Notes: generated by a model from the letters alone, not told the origin. 64,000 nt of DNA from Bacteroides fragilis NCTC 9343 (GCF_000025985.1 NC_003228.3:5084001-5148000), one strand, 5' to 3'. Shown: positions 35,277-49,354, counted from the first letter of the stretch. Numbers and translations: made by a program.

Positions 35277-36572
35277 TTAATATTTATTCAAAGCTCTGAT
35301 CAATTCCGAATAAGCCCCTTGTGCCGAGACTTTTGCCTGTACATGGTTCAGTTGGGAAGCTTGCCGGTACGTTTGGGCCTCAATCACCTCTATTACAGAG
35401 GCCTTCCCTTCAGTATACCGCTCCAATGCCATACGCTCATTTTCGAAGGCTTTACTCAGTGAGCCTTCGGTGAGGCGCACCTGTTCCATAGTCTGCGACA
35501 ATGAAACACGGGCTGTCTCCACTTCCAGTTTCACCTGGTCGGTGACCTGATTCAAATAATCAGTAGCCATTCCTACTTTGAAAGAAGAGGCTCGCTTTTC
35601 ATCACGTCTTTTTCCCCACTCAAACAAGGGAACGGATACTTTGGCATAAATGGCATAATTGGGATCCAAATCGGAACGGAAATCATAACCGGGAGCAGAA
35701 TAGCTTCCATCTACACCTATATAAAACTGTGGCTTATACTTAGCATCCGTTAATTTTTTCGAACTTTCTGCTATTTTAATCCGGGCATAGGCCATCTTAA
35801 GTTCCGGACGATCTATTTCACCCTCACCCCACAGATCTTTATCCGCCCTAACGGCAGAAATCGTATCTTCTATTTCAGTCGGAGCATGAAGTTCCACGCC
35901 AATCAGAGAATTTAGTGCCATACGTCCTGTTTCCAGATTTCTTTTTGCTTGCAACAGTTGGTATTCCGCTTCATTCAGTTTTACCTCCGCCATCAGCAAG
36001 TCCTGCGGATCAACCAATCCTGCTTCCACACGCTCCCGTATGGTTTGGGAGAAGCTGGCAACCGAATTGCGATATTCCGTAGTTACACGGACTATTTCTG
36101 CACGCGCAACGGTGTTCCAATATTGCATATCCGTCTGATAGGATACTGCGGAACGGAAATAATCTGCCTGATGTATTGCCAGACTTTGCTGATGTTTAGC
36201 CATCCGGATACTTTCCAATAACCGCCCACCTGTATAAACCGGTTGTAACAAAGAAAGGGAAGCACCGTATTTCATATTTCTTCCTTCAAAAGCCAACGGA
36301 GTCTGCATCGAAAGCAAGTCGATATTCAATTGAAGAGGATTACCGGTATACTGAAAATTCGCCTCTCCCGACAGTTTAGGACGTAGATCCTTCTGTGCCG
36401 CTTTCTCCAATTCGATACTTGCAGCTATATTTTTGTCCGCAGCTTTCAAGTCATGGTTATAATCTAAAGCCATCGACCTGTACTTTTGCAGCAAACTATT
36501 TTGCTGAGCAAAAGCAACTGTCGGCACACACAGCAAAAAGATAAGCCATCTATTTATTTTCTTCATCATCAT
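35277..36572 (-). CDS. TolC-type outer membrane efflux protein
   Basis: The 431-residue protein has a signal peptide (residues 1-22, FAQQ cut) and two OEP repeats of long coiled-coil helices (about 25-210 and 230-430), with motifs such as LSLLQPVYTGGRLLE and YAKVSVPLFEWGKRRDEK. It forms the outer membrane channel of the tripartite pump. Its start overlaps the RND gene stop by 4 nt (ATGA type). No lipobox is present. Confidence 0.92.
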   Translation of the reverse strand: MMMKKINRWLIFLLCVPTVAFAQQNSLLQKYRSMALDYNHDLKAADKNIAASIELEKAAQKDLRPKLSGEANFQYTGNPLQLNIDLLSMQTPLAFEGRNMKYGASLSLLQPVYTGGRLLESIRMAKHQQSLAIHQADYFRSAVSYQTDMQYWNTVARAEIVRVTTEYRNSVASFSQTIRERVEAGLVDPQDLLMAEVKLNEAEYQLLQAKRNLETGRMALNSLIGVELHAPTEIEDTISAVRADKDLWGEGEIDRPELKMAYARIKIAESSKKLTDAKYKPQFYIGVDGSYSAPGYDFRSDLDPNYAIYAKVSVPLFEWGKRRDEKRASSFKVGMATDYLNQVTDQVKLEVETARVSLSQTMEQVRLTEGSLSKAFENERMALERYTEGKASVIEVIEAQTYRQASQLNHVQAKVSAQGAYSELIRALNKY

Positions 36573-39500
36573 TTCTCTTTTATCTTATAAAATATTGCAT
36601 ATAATGCCGGAGTAACAAACAAAGTCAGCAAGGTAGCGAATGTCAACCCGAAAATGATAGTAGCCGCCATCCCGCCAAATGCTATGTCAAACAGTAAGGG
36701 GACCATCCCCAGTATGGTGGTTGTGGCTGCCATCAGTACCGGACGGGTTCTTGAAACCGTAGATTCGATCACGGCCGTATAAGGAACGACTCCTTCCCGG
36801 CGTTGCACATCTATTTCGTCCAACAGTACAATCACATTCTTAATAACCATACCCAATAATCCCAACCAACCGGCAATCGGGAAGAATCCGAAATCAAATC
36901 CCGTCAAGAGCATACCGACAGCCACTCCGATAATGGACAGCGGAAGAACACATAGAATAATGACCGGATCGCGAAAGTTACCAAACAAGGCAACCAGAAT
37001 AACGACCAGTACCAGAAAAGCCAGAGGAAAGAATTTACCGATTGCCTCCATCGCCTCTCTCTGATCTTTGTATTGTGAGTCCCAAAAGAAAGTATAACCT
37101 TCGGGCACCTTCATCGCTTCAATCTCTTTACGAATTTCCCCATGCACTTCTGCCATGGTATACCCGGATTTTACTCCACACATGGCAGCCATAGACAGTT
37201 GACGGTTATAAGTACGCATCTGAGGCCACTCCCATGTCGTCTCGATTCGTTCGGTCACTTGCGACAAAGGTGCCGAATGCTCACCGTTCCATACAGAGAA
37301 ATTACCTAAAGAACGAGCATCCGTAATGTCAGCTCCTTCCGACTTCAATAGTACAGGAACCTTTTTCTCATCATCGCGATAAACACCTACCCTGGTTCCG
37401 TCGCTGATCGATTTCACAGACTCCATCATCTGTGATTTGGTTATACCGAGAGCACCTGCCTTCACGGGATCATAAACCGGGCGCATCACCATCGACATAT
37501 TTCCCCATTCATTGCGTGCATCTGCGACTTTTGGGTTACGACGCATAATCTCGATCGCCTCACCTGCCAAAGAGTCTAGAACAGCCGGATCGGGCCCCAG
37601 AAAGCGGGCTTCTATCATGGCTTCCGTCAGCGGGCTTAATTCGAACTTATTCACCTTAATCAGCGGTTCCGGATATTTCAAACGAATGGAATCCTGCAAC
37701 AGAGCATTCAGTGCCCGCGACTCTTTGGAACTTTTACATTTCACTAGCAACTGGGCATAGTTGGATTGAGGACCGAAAGATATATTTGAAAGATAATAGC
37801 GAGGCGGAGTACGGCCGATATAAGACGAAACCATTTCGGTCTCTTCATGAGTACGGATATAATCGGATATTTCACCGGCTATCCGGTCCGTCTCCCCGAT
37901 TGTTGTTCCCTCAGGCAGCCACATATCGACAGTAAAGTATTGCTTATCCAGAGCGGGCACAAAAACCTTCGGAATAAATTTGAAACTCCATGCCGAAAGC
38001 AACAACAGAACAACCAACGAAGCTATAGTCATCGTGCGATGCCGAAGTACCCAACGCAATGATTTCCTGAAAAGATGATAATATTTTCCATCAAACAGAG
38101 ATGCTTTCAGCTCTTCAGGACGGGGACGTCTTACAAACTCCTGAATGAAGAACGGAGTCTGCGTTAACGCAAATACCCAACTGAACATTAACGAAACACC
38201 GATCACTACCACCAGTGAGGACAACAGCTCACCTGTGATATGGGGTGAATAGTAAATCGGAAGGAACGTGAGAATAGCAATAACCGTTGCCGCCAATAAA
38301 GGTAAAGCAGTAGACGAACATGCACGCATGATAGCAACCCGTTTACGCATTCCCCGTTCCATGTTAATCAGAGCAGAATCGGACACGACAATGGCGTTGT
38401 CAACCAACATTCCCATAGCAATGATAATTGCAGCAAGCGACATCCGTTGAAGGGCAATATCACATGCCATCATAACAATTAGAGTAGCAAAAATGGAGAA
38501 CACCAGCCCGCTACCTATCAAGAGCCCATTTTTGAATCCGATAAAGAACAGCAGAATCGCAACAACAGTAATAACTGATATGATCAGGTTCAGGATAAAT
38601 CCCTGATTTGCTACCGCCGATTCATAGCCCTGATCGTAGATAGAAATCAGTTCGTAGCCATCAGGCATCGATTGTGACAATTCACCGATACGCATTTTAA
38701 CATTTTCAGCCATATCCACTACATTTCCTGTAGGTACGGTAGAAATGGCGATCCCAACTGCCGGACTACCATTTATGCGCATTTGATTAGCCGGAGGAGT
38801 CTGATATCCTTCCTCTATCTGTGCAATATCGGCCAGACGGAAATGCTCTCCGGTACGCGAAACAATGGTCAGATCACGAATATCATCCAGCGAATAGAAA
38901 TTGCCGGTAGATTCTATACGGATGCGATTGGTGCCGGCATCAATACCACCGGCATCGACCATTTTATTCTGGGCTTCGAAAGCTCGCATAATATCCGCAG
39001 TCGTAACTCCACTTTGTGCCATAACAGAAGGACTGATCAAGACATCGATTGTCGGTGTTTGTACACCATAAATCTCAATTTTCGCTACATCCTTAACTTT
39101 TAGTAATTCATTCTTTATAAATTTAGCCTGGTCTTCCAGTTCCCTATATGTATGCCCATCACCGGTCAGTCCGTAAAATACACCGAGTACATCTCCAAAG
39201 TCATCATTTACGATAGAAGTTCCGGCCCCGGCAGGCAATTTATCTTGTACATCATTTACTTTCCGACGTAATTTATCCCATAATTGCTGCATCTCTTCAG
39301 CACGAATCTCTTTTTTCACATAAACCGTGATCTTAGAAAGTCCGGCACGATTCTCGGTTTTCAGATAATAAAGTTCTCCTAGCGACTGTATGGCTTCCTC
39401 TAAGATATCAGTTACTTGCGACTGCACCTCTGCGGGAGAAGCCCCCGGGTAGGAAGTCAGTACCAATGCTTGTTTGATAGTAAAGGGAGCATCCTCCAGC

Positions 39501-39601
39501 TTTCCCATTTTAAAATAAGAAAACAGACCTCCTGCCAGCACCAACACCAATAATAAAATAGTGACGGCTCTTTTCTGCAAAAAATACTTCACCAGCTTCA
39601 T
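36569..39601 (-). CDS. RND-family efflux transporter (inner membrane)
   Basis: The 1010-residue protein has the 12-helix RND layout, with a helix at residues 13-30, two large periplasmic loops (about 35-330 and 550-860), and helix bundles at about 330-530 and 865-1005. The proton-relay helix reads GMLVDNAIVVSDS, so the usual second Asp of the DD pair is Asn, as in many Bacteroidetes members. It exports small molecules using the proton gradient; the range (drugs, bile acids, lipids, metals) cannot be assigned. The gene overlaps both neighbours by 4 nt, showing tight translational coupling of adaptor, pump and channel. Confidence 0.94.
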   Translation of the reverse strand: MKLVKYFLQKRAVTILLLVLVLAGGLFSYFKMGKLEDAPFTIKQALVLTSYPGASPAEVQSQVTDILEEAIQSLGELYYLKTENRAGLSKITVYVKKEIRAEEMQQLWDKLRRKVNDVQDKLPAGAGTSIVNDDFGDVLGVFYGLTGDGHTYRELEDQAKFIKNELLKVKDVAKIEIYGVQTPTIDVLISPSVMAQSGVTTADIMRAFEAQNKMVDAGGIDAGTNRIRIESTGNFYSLDDIRDLTIVSRTGEHFRLADIAQIEEGYQTPPANQMRINGSPAVGIAISTVPTGNVVDMAENVKMRIGELSQSMPDGYELISIYDQGYESAVANQGFILNLIISVITVVAILLFFIGFKNGLLIGSGLVFSIFATLIVMMACDIALQRMSLAAIIIAMGMLVDNAIVVSDSALINMERGMRKRVAIMRACSSTALPLLAATVIAILTFLPIYYSPHITGELLSSLVVVIGVSLMFSWVFALTQTPFFIQEFVRRPRPEELKASLFDGKYYHLFRKSLRWVLRHRTMTIASLVVLLLLSAWSFKFIPKVFVPALDKQYFTVDMWLPEGTTIGETDRIAGEISDYIRTHEETEMVSSYIGRTPPRYYLSNISFGPQSNYAQLLVKCKSSKESRALNALLQDSIRLKYPEPLIKVNKFELSPLTEAMIEARFLGPDPAVLDSLAGEAIEIMRRNPKVADARNEWGNMSMVMRPVYDPVKAGALGITKSQMMESVKSISDGTRVGVYRDDEKKVPVLLKSEGADITDARSLGNFSVWNGEHSAPLSQVTERIETTWEWPQMRTYNRQLSMAAMCGVKSGYTMAEVHGEIRKEIEAMKVPEGYTFFWDSQYKDQREAMEAIGKFFPLAFLVLVVILVALFGNFRDPVIILCVLPLSIIGVAVGMLLTGFDFGFFPIAGWLGLLGMVIKNVIVLLDEIDVQRREGVVPYTAVIESTVSRTRPVLMAATTTILGMVPLLFDIAFGGMAATIIFGLTFATLLTLFVTPALYAIFYKIKEK

Positions 39602-40641
39602 AATGAGTTTGTCTTAGTAGAGATTTCCACTTTCATACCATCCGATAAAAAACGAAGTCCGCTCGTAGCTACCGTTTCACTGGCCCTCAATCCTTCGGTT
39701 ATGGTAACATAGCCACCGGGAAGCAGATTTCCTTTTTTCACTGTCCGTCGATTCACTTGTCGGGTATTCGTATCAATAACCCACACATATTCACCTTCCG
39801 AGGGACGATAACATAATGCCGTTTGGGGAATGGAAACACCTGTCAGATCCGTTGTTCCGGGAGCATCAAAGATTGCTTTTCCCGACATACCCGCCAATAA
39901 TTTCCCTTCTTTATTAGGTAAAACAGCCGTTAGTAAATAAGAAAGATTATTGCGGGTTGTCCCCTTCGATACTTCCACAATCTGTGCCTTATAATACTTA
40001 TCGGGCTGGGCATCAAAATAGATCCGGACACTATCTGTGGGGTGTGAGGCAAACGCAATATTCTGAGTAACATAAATCTCTATCTTCAACCGATTTATGT
40101 CAATAAAGGATATAACAGGCTGAGCCGGCTTCACATCCTGGTATTTTTCTATATAAACTTCTCCCACATAACCATCAAAAGGAGCTGTCAGACGAGTGTC
40201 TCCCAGTTCATTGGAAGCCGTATCGAAAGCAGTTTTGGCAGTAGTATAATCCGCCTTAGTCTTTTCATATGTACTCGCCGAAACATTATTCTTCTCATAC
40301 AGCTTCTCTATCCGTTCAAATTCAGCTTTAGCTTGGTGATAGATGGCTTCAGCCCGTTCTTTGCGAATATGGAAATCACGCGGGTCTATTTCAGCAATAA
40401 TACTGCCTTGTTTGTAATGGTTACCGGCATATACATCCAAACGATCAATAGGGCCTCCGACACGAAACGATAGCTCAGAGGTACGAAAAGGTTGTGCGAT
40501 AAACGGGAACTCCGTTGTCTTGATCCCAGAGGCCGAAACTGCTTGTGCTGTCTTGACAATTAAGTCCTGACTCTGCTTACTGTCTTTATCCGTGCAAGAA
40601 AATAGCAACAGGAGAGCAGCTAATAATACACTTATCTTCAT
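39598..40641 (-). CDS. Efflux pump periplasmic adaptor (membrane fusion lipoprotein)
   Basis: The 347-residue protein has a lipobox (LLFSC, Cys16), a split biotinyl-lipoyl domain flanking an alpha-helical hairpin (about residues 68-150, with YHQAKAEFERIEKLYEKNNVS), a beta-barrel domain, and a membrane-proximal domain ending in GLRFLSDGMKVEI. It joins the RND pump to the TolC channel. First gene of the five-gene operon (adaptor, pump, channel, kinase, regulator). Confidence 0.93.
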   Translation of the reverse strand: MKISVLLAALLLLFSCTDKDSKQSQDLIVKTAQAVSASGIKTTEFPFIAQPFRTSELSFRVGGPIDRLDVYAGNHYKQGSIIAEIDPRDFHIRKERAEAIYHQAKAEFERIEKLYEKNNVSASTYEKTKADYTTAKTAFDTASNELGDTRLTAPFDGYVGEVYIEKYQDVKPAQPVISFIDINRLKIEIYVTQNIAFASHPTDSVRIYFDAQPDKYYKAQIVEVSKGTTRNNLSYLLTAVLPNKEGKLLAGMSGKAIFDAPGTTDLTGVSIPQTALCYRPSEGEYVWVIDTNTRQVNRRTVKKGNLLPGGYVTITEGLRASETVATSGLRFLSDGMKVEISTKTNSL

Positions 40642-40663
40642 ATCTTATCTTTTAAATTTTCGA

Positions 40664-40671
40664 CAAAAATA
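40664..40671 (-). promoter_or_regulatory. -7 element of the efflux operon
   Basis: TATTTTTG on the minus strand, 23 nt before the adaptor start; the -33 region has no good match, fitting a regulated promoter. Confidence 0.45.
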
Positions 40672-40796
40672 GATAATCGGATAATTCAATAGGGGAGTAA
40701 AGATACTGAAGCCGGAAAACTGAAGGTTGAATCTGGAATATACCGGATGAACCAAGAAAGAGGTGGTCAGGAATCCTTGTTAAACAGGGTATGGTA

Positions 40797-40839
40797 TAAA
40801 ACAAGTCATCCCCTCCGATCTTTCGACCGAAGGGGATGA
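40797..40839 (-). terminator. Terminator of the rRNA operon
   Basis: On the minus strand a 15-bp stem (with two G-U pairs) is closed by a GAAA tetraloop and followed by a T-rich tail (CTTGTTTTA). Stem arms are 40806-40820 and 40825-40839. Confidence 0.9.
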
Positions 40840-40853
40840 ACCATCTGAAAAAA

Positions 40854-40963
<110 letters not shown>

Positions 40964-41059
40964 TAAGGTAGACATAATGTACAAAAGTAAATTCAGCGGT
41001 CTATTATATAAATAGTGAAGCTAAACGGATATATAAACCATTGAAGGCGGATAAAAGAA

Positions 41060-43934
<2,875 letters not shown>

Positions 43935-44089
43935 TTCTTTTATCGCCAGATTCATCTCCTTTTCTTAAAAAGGATCTGAACCAAATGGTTCGATATATAC
44001 TTTTAGCTCTTACTAAATTTACTTTTTTCTGTACATCATGTCAAAGATCGTTTGATTACACGCAAGCCTGTTAGGTCGCGGTATCGGAG

Positions 44090-44163
44090 TGGAGAATAAC
44101 GGATTCGAACCGTTGACCCTCTGCGTGCAAGGCAGATGCTCTAGCCAGCTGAGCTAATCCCCC
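44090..44163 (-). tRNA. tRNA-Ala (UGC)
   Basis: A standard cloverleaf with acceptor GGGGGAT, anticodon loop CTTGCAC and T loop TTCGAAT. It lies in the 16S-23S spacer, 28 nt after the tRNA-Ile. CCA is not encoded. Confidence 0.97.
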
Positions 44164-44191
44164 AATCATACAAGATAAAATATCTATCTGT

Positions 44192-44268
44192 TGGTAGTCC
44201 CAGGCAGAGTTGAACTGCCGACCTCTACATTATCAGTGTAGCGCTCTAACCAACTGAGCTATAGGACT
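44192..44268 (-). tRNA. tRNA-Ile (GAU)
   Basis: Cloverleaf with acceptor AGTCCTA, anticodon loop CTGATAA and T loop TTCAACT; the 3' CCA is encoded. It is the first tRNA of the 16S-23S spacer. Confidence 0.97.
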
Positions 44269-44420
44269 AGTTCAACCGTGTCCTGTTTTAGACTCGGCTT
44301 CTGTTTTTCTCTTGTTTATCTCTATCTATATTGCTATAGATGGTTGATCTATATTCTATAAATAAACAAGTACCAGTAGTACAATTTAGAACCAATGAAC
44401 GTCGTTTTCAACATCGCTCC

Positions 44421-45948
<1,528 letters not shown>

Positions 45949-46145
45949 TGTAAAAGTATTGTTATATATCCCATAAGGGATGATATTAGCTCTGTTCAGG
46001 ATGTCGAAAATTTATTGACGGTCATTTTTATATACCTATATAATAAGTATTGACGGTTCTAAATTTGACTTGTACTACTTGTATTGTTTATCAATGTTTC
46101 AAAGAACTCTTCTTTTTAAATTCTGCTTCGTTTCAAAAGCGGGTG

Positions 46146-46177
46146 CAAAGGTAAGGGGTTTATTTTAAACTGCCAAA
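46146..46177 (-). promoter_or_regulatory. rRNA operon promoter P3 (proximal)
   Basis: Minus strand: TTTG, 20 nt, TACCTTTG, then CACCCGCTTTT. About 195 nt before the 16S 5' end. Confidence 0.75.
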
Positions 46178-46282
46178 TGTTTTGGGAAGTTTTTTTTCAA
46201 TGCCCGCCTTTTATTTCCAAGCCTCTCTGTGCGAAAGGGAAAGAAAAGACAGCCAAAGGCCCTCGCTCTGCGAATCGGACTG

Positions 46283-46315
46283 CAAAGATAACGACTTTTA
46301 TAATAATGATCCAAA
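46283..46315 (-). promoter_or_regulatory. rRNA operon promoter P2
   Basis: Minus strand: TTTG, 21 nt, TATCTTTG, then CAGTCCGATTC. The bases after the -7 box resemble those of P1 and P3. Confidence 0.72.
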
Positions 46316-46410
46316 TAAAAAGAAAATTATTTTTGTTATTCTGTAAGGCACGTCCTACGCCGTTGCAACATGTCAAAATTAAATGCTGTCCGTCTCTTGG
46401 AAAGCGGATG

Positions 46411-46442
46411 CAAAAGTAAGGCATTAGGAGATAAGAGACAAA
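46411..46442 (-). promoter_or_regulatory. rRNA operon promoter P1 (distal)
   Basis: Minus strand: TTTG, 20 nt, TACTTTTG, then CATCCGCTTTC. The three start-site regions share the pattern TTTGCA-nCCG-n-TT, as in stringently controlled promoters (inference). No gene is credible between 45949 and 47351. Confidence 0.72.
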
Positions 46443-46783
46443 TATAAAAGGGGATTTTTTTGAAAAAAAATTGAATAAAAACGTAAAGGGCTGAGGGAGA
46501 GGAAGGTTCTGATAATTGATTATGGAAAAGGGAAAGGCCGGGGAAGAAAAGGGACACATTATTATATTATATAGGGGAAATTTATAGGGGAGAGGGAAAA
46601 GAAGATTGGATGCGAAAGGGAGAAGGAGAAGTGTTTGCGGGAGGAAATTGAGGAGAAAATAGCGAATTTAACGGGAGGTAAACAGAAAATACGACGGGGT
46701 TTAAGCAAAAAACTCGGTGGGACCTTGGCGGGAATTGAACGGGAATCAGACAGGAATCAAACAAAAATTGAACGGAAGACCGC

Positions 46784-46906
46784 GTTAACATTGTTAATGC
46801 GGTTGGGAAGATATTTATTTCAGGGGCGGAAAGAACAAAACTTTTGCATCGAAAAGACTTGTTATTTGGAAACAAAAGGCTTGATTTAACAGAGGGTTAA
46901 ATCAAG
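46784..46906 (-). repeat. Dispersed intergenic repeat, copy B
   Basis: The minus-strand counterpart of copy A (14176-14293). Here the hairpin is longer and perfect: CTTGATTTAAC (46906-46896 on the minus strand) and GTTAAATCAAG (46890-46880) around a 5-nt loop. Then come GATGCAAAAG with TTGTTCTTTCCGCCC, and ATTAACAATGTTAA at the far end. Conservation of hairpin, core and palindrome in the same order and spacing supports a real repeat family. Confidence 0.6.
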
Positions 46907-47124
46907 TTATAGGAAGAGGAAAAACAAAAGGAGAAAAAGGATTGAGAATGAAGGAAATAGAGAAAAAGGGGGTATTTTCTGGGAAAAGGGATAAGTGGCG
47001 GATGGAAAGGGATAGTTGCGATTAGGACAAGCATGGGGGCAGGAGATTTTTAAAAGCAAGGTTGGGAGTGAAAGCAAGAGGAGTTTACTGTTAAAGACCA
47101 AAGGACATTGCTTAAAAACTAACC

Positions 47125-47260
47125 TTAGGAGGCACTGTCCACCATTTTGTGTAGCTAGATGGAGAGTCCCGATCCCTTTTTGAAAGCCACCAATATTCAG
47201 TTCCACCCAAAGTCATATTCAAGCTACACACCATTCTAAAGTGGCTTGGACACCTCCTTA
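47125..47260. mobile_element. Small inverted-repeat element (MITE-like) or insertion-sequence remnant
   Basis: The two ends are imperfect inverted repeats of about 32-39 bp: the left end starts TTAGGAGG-x-TGTCCA and ends GTGTAGCT; the right end, read inward, starts TAAGGAGG-TGTCCA and ends GTGTGTAGCT. About 62 bp of unique sequence separates them, with no reading frame of any size. I see no clear target duplication. The ends resemble those of an insertion sequence, but the family cannot be named without a search. Confidence 0.5.
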
Positions 47261-47318
47261 ACAGAAGCTTCAAAATGAAAATCTCTCATAACTTATAAAA
47301 TATGCGCTTATGTTTTTA

Positions 47319-47326
47319 TACTTTTG
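47319..47326 (+). promoter_or_regulatory. -7 element of the dipeptidase gene
   Basis: TACTTTTG followed by CA, 25 nt before the ATG at 47352, which excludes the in-frame start at 47310. Confidence 0.55.
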
Positions 47327-47351
47327 CATTCATATTCAGAAAAGAAATTAT

Positions 47352-48101
47352 ATGCGACTCGGACTTTTAACCGCTTTCATCCTACTCCTGTCTTTTACTA
47401 CTTCCTGTCAATATAAGGAAGCACAGCCCCACCCTGCATTTAAAGATTCCATTGTCCTCGTAACTCCAGTGGAACCGCAACCAATTACAAGTAAAAGCCA
47501 AACCGCCTTTTATCTGGATTCCATCGGTCTGATGAATATCGCCGAACTTGATTCTACATTCATTATCCGGCTCATGTACGCCACTCCGGACAATTTTACC
47601 GGTCAACTTCTTTATACTGATTTGAAAGAAGCATATCTTCACCCGGACGCAGCTAAAGCTCTTTTAGAAGCACATCTGTTACTTAAAGCCCAATATCCCA
47701 GCTACCGCCTGATAATTTATGATGCAGCACGCCCGATGTCCGTACAGAAAAAAATGTGGGATGTGGTAAAAGGGACCTCCAAGTATATGTATGTATCTAA
47801 CCCCTCACGAGGAGGAGGTCTGCATAATTATGGATTGGCAGTAGATATCAGCATAGCCGATTCACTAGGACATCCGTTACCCATGGGGACAGAAGTGGAC
47901 TATATGGATGCAGCATCACACATAACAAATGAAGCAAAATTAGTAAGAGAAGGAAAAATAACGCAACAAGAACGAGAAAACCGAATTCTACTAAGACAAG
48001 TTATGAAAAGTGCAGGATTTCGTGCACTTCCCAGTGAATGGTGGCACTTTAACCTATGCAGCCGAGACGAAGCCAAACAGAAGTACAAACTCATAAACTA
48101 A
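47352..48101 (+). CDS. ddpX: D-alanyl-D-alanine dipeptidase (VanX/DdpX family), lipoprotein
   Basis: From ATG 47352 the 249-residue product has a lipoprotein signal (FTTSC, Cys19). The M15D catalytic core follows: IIYDAARP near residue 133, SRGGGLHNYGLAVDIS near 160 with zinc ligands His and Asp (HNYGLAVD), the acidic EVDYMD stretch, and SEWWHFN near 230 with the catalytic Glu and zinc His. The enzyme cleaves D-Ala-D-Ala dipeptide; as a lipoprotein it would act in the periplasm on peptidoglycan-derived dipeptide. The methyltransferase gene starts 8 nt downstream, suggesting one transcript. Confidence 0.88.
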   Translation: MRLGLLTAFILLLSFTTSCQYKEAQPHPAFKDSIVLVTPVEPQPITSKSQTAFYLDSIGLMNIAELDSTFIIRLMYATPDNFTGQLLYTDLKEAYLHPDAAKALLEAHLLLKAQYPSYRLIIYDAARPMSVQKKMWDVVKGTSKYMYVSNPSRGGGLHNYGLAVDISIADSLGHPLPMGTEVDYMDAASHITNEAKLVREGKITQQERENRILLRQVMKSAGFRALPSEWWHFNLCSRDEAKQKYKLIN

Positions 48102-48109
48102 AGTAAGAT

Positions 48110-49309
48110 ATGTATCTTTCTCCGGAAACCATCTTGTTTATCCGGGAGCATCGCAATGACGATGTACACTCCCTGGCATTACAAGCAAAGAGATATCCTC
48201 AAGTGGACATGTCTCTGGCTATCGTTCAGATAGCCGGATGGCAAGCTACCGTTTCTAAAATACCAAGTTGGCATGCAACAGAAGGACTTTTATATCCGCG
48301 CCATCTATCATTAGAGCAATGTTCATCGGAAGTTACCGCACTCTACAAAGCTTCACTGGTACATGGAGAAGGGTTAGTCGATCTGACCGGCGGATTCGGC
48401 ATTGATTGTGCCTTTCTCGCTACTCAGTTCAAAACAGTCACCTACATAGAACGCCAGGAGGAACTTTGTGAACTTGCCATGCACAATTTCCCATTACTGG
48501 GGCTGAAACATATTCGGGTACAAAATGGCGACGGAGTGGAATATCTACAACAGATGCCGGCTGTAGACTGTATTTTCCTGGACCCGGCACGCCGCAATGA
48601 ACATGGTGGAAAAATAGTAGCCATATCCGACTGTGAACCCAACGTAGCCACATTGGAAAAGTTACTACTCGAAAAGGGTAAGCAGGTAATGATTAAACTT
48701 TCACCCATGCTCGATCTTTCCTTGGCTATACGAGATATGCAGCACGTATCCGAAGCCCATATCGTCTCAGTCAACAACGAGTGCAAGGAGCTTCTGTTAC
48801 TACTCCGGCCCGGTGATGATTCTCCGGAGATTCCATCTGCAATGTCTCAGCCCATCGTCTGCATCAATTTTGCAAACCAGGAAATACAACGTTTTGTTTT
48901 CACCCGCGAATCAGAACAAGCCACCGAGTGTTCATACACCCACGAAATAGGAACTTACCTGTATGAACCCAATGCCTCTATTCTCAAAGCCGGTGCTTTC
49001 CGCAGCATCGCTTCTTCGTTTCATCTGAGTAAACTTCACGCCAACAGCCATCTCTACACCTCAAACGAACGAATAGAAAAGTTTCCGGGACGCATCTTCC
49101 GGATAACCGGTTACTCGAGCCTCAACAAGAAAGAATTAAAAAATATTTTAAACGGATTAGATAAAGCGAATATCACCACCCGCAATTTTCCACAATCCGT
49201 AGCCGAATTACGGAAACGACTGAAACTAACCGACGGAGGTGATATCTATCTGTTTGCTACTACTTTGAACGATGAAAGAAAAATCATCATCCGGTGTGAG
49301 AAAGCATAA
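48110..49309 (+). CDS. SAM-dependent methyltransferase with THUMP-like domain
   Basis: The 399-residue protein has a Rossmann methyltransferase core with a glycine motif VDLTGGFGIDCAFLA (about residues 87-101), an acidic end in YIERQEEL, and a catalytic-type motif IFLDPARRN near residue 150. The last 75 residues (RITGYSSLNKKELKNILNGL, GDIYLFATTL) fit the THUMP-like domain found in a Bacteroidetes family related to RNA methyltransferases. Its substrate is probably an RNA; this is inferred from the domain name and the DPARR motif. It is followed by a terminator shared with the convergent fructan operon. Confidence 0.82.
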   Translation: MYLSPETILFIREHRNDDVHSLALQAKRYPQVDMSLAIVQIAGWQATVSKIPSWHATEGLLYPRHLSLEQCSSEVTALYKASLVHGEGLVDLTGGFGIDCAFLATQFKTVTYIERQEELCELAMHNFPLLGLKHIRVQNGDGVEYLQQMPAVDCIFLDPARRNEHGGKIVAISDCEPNVATLEKLLLEKGKQVMIKLSPMLDLSLAIRDMQHVSEAHIVSVNNECKELLLLLRPGDDSPEIPSAMSQPIVCINFANQEIQRFVFTRESEQATECSYTHEIGTYLYEPNASILKAGAFRSIASSFHLSKLHANSHLYTSNERIEKFPGRIFRITGYSSLNKKELKNILNGLDKANITTRNFPQSVAELRKRLKLTDGGDIYLFATTLNDERKIIIRCEKA

Positions 49310-49316
49310 AATGAGG

Positions 49317-49350
49317 AGAGGCAACGTCGTCCCGACGCTGCCTCTTTCTC
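49317..49350. terminator. Bidirectional terminator between methyltransferase and fructan operon
   Basis: A 13-bp stem with one mismatch (AGAGGCAACGTCG / CGACGCTGCCTCT), 3-nt loop, then TTCTCTC. Confidence 0.8.
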
Positions 49351-49354
49351 TCAA

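Noticed and set aside
46197..46559. A 120-codon minus-strand frame upstream of the rRNA operon
   Set aside because: It spans rRNA promoters P1 and P2 and is low-complexity, rich in F, I and L.
46582..47206. Frames in the purine-rich stretch between the rRNA promoters and the inverted-repeat element
   Set aside because: Biased composition (long G/A runs) produces open frames by chance; no motif or promoter is present.
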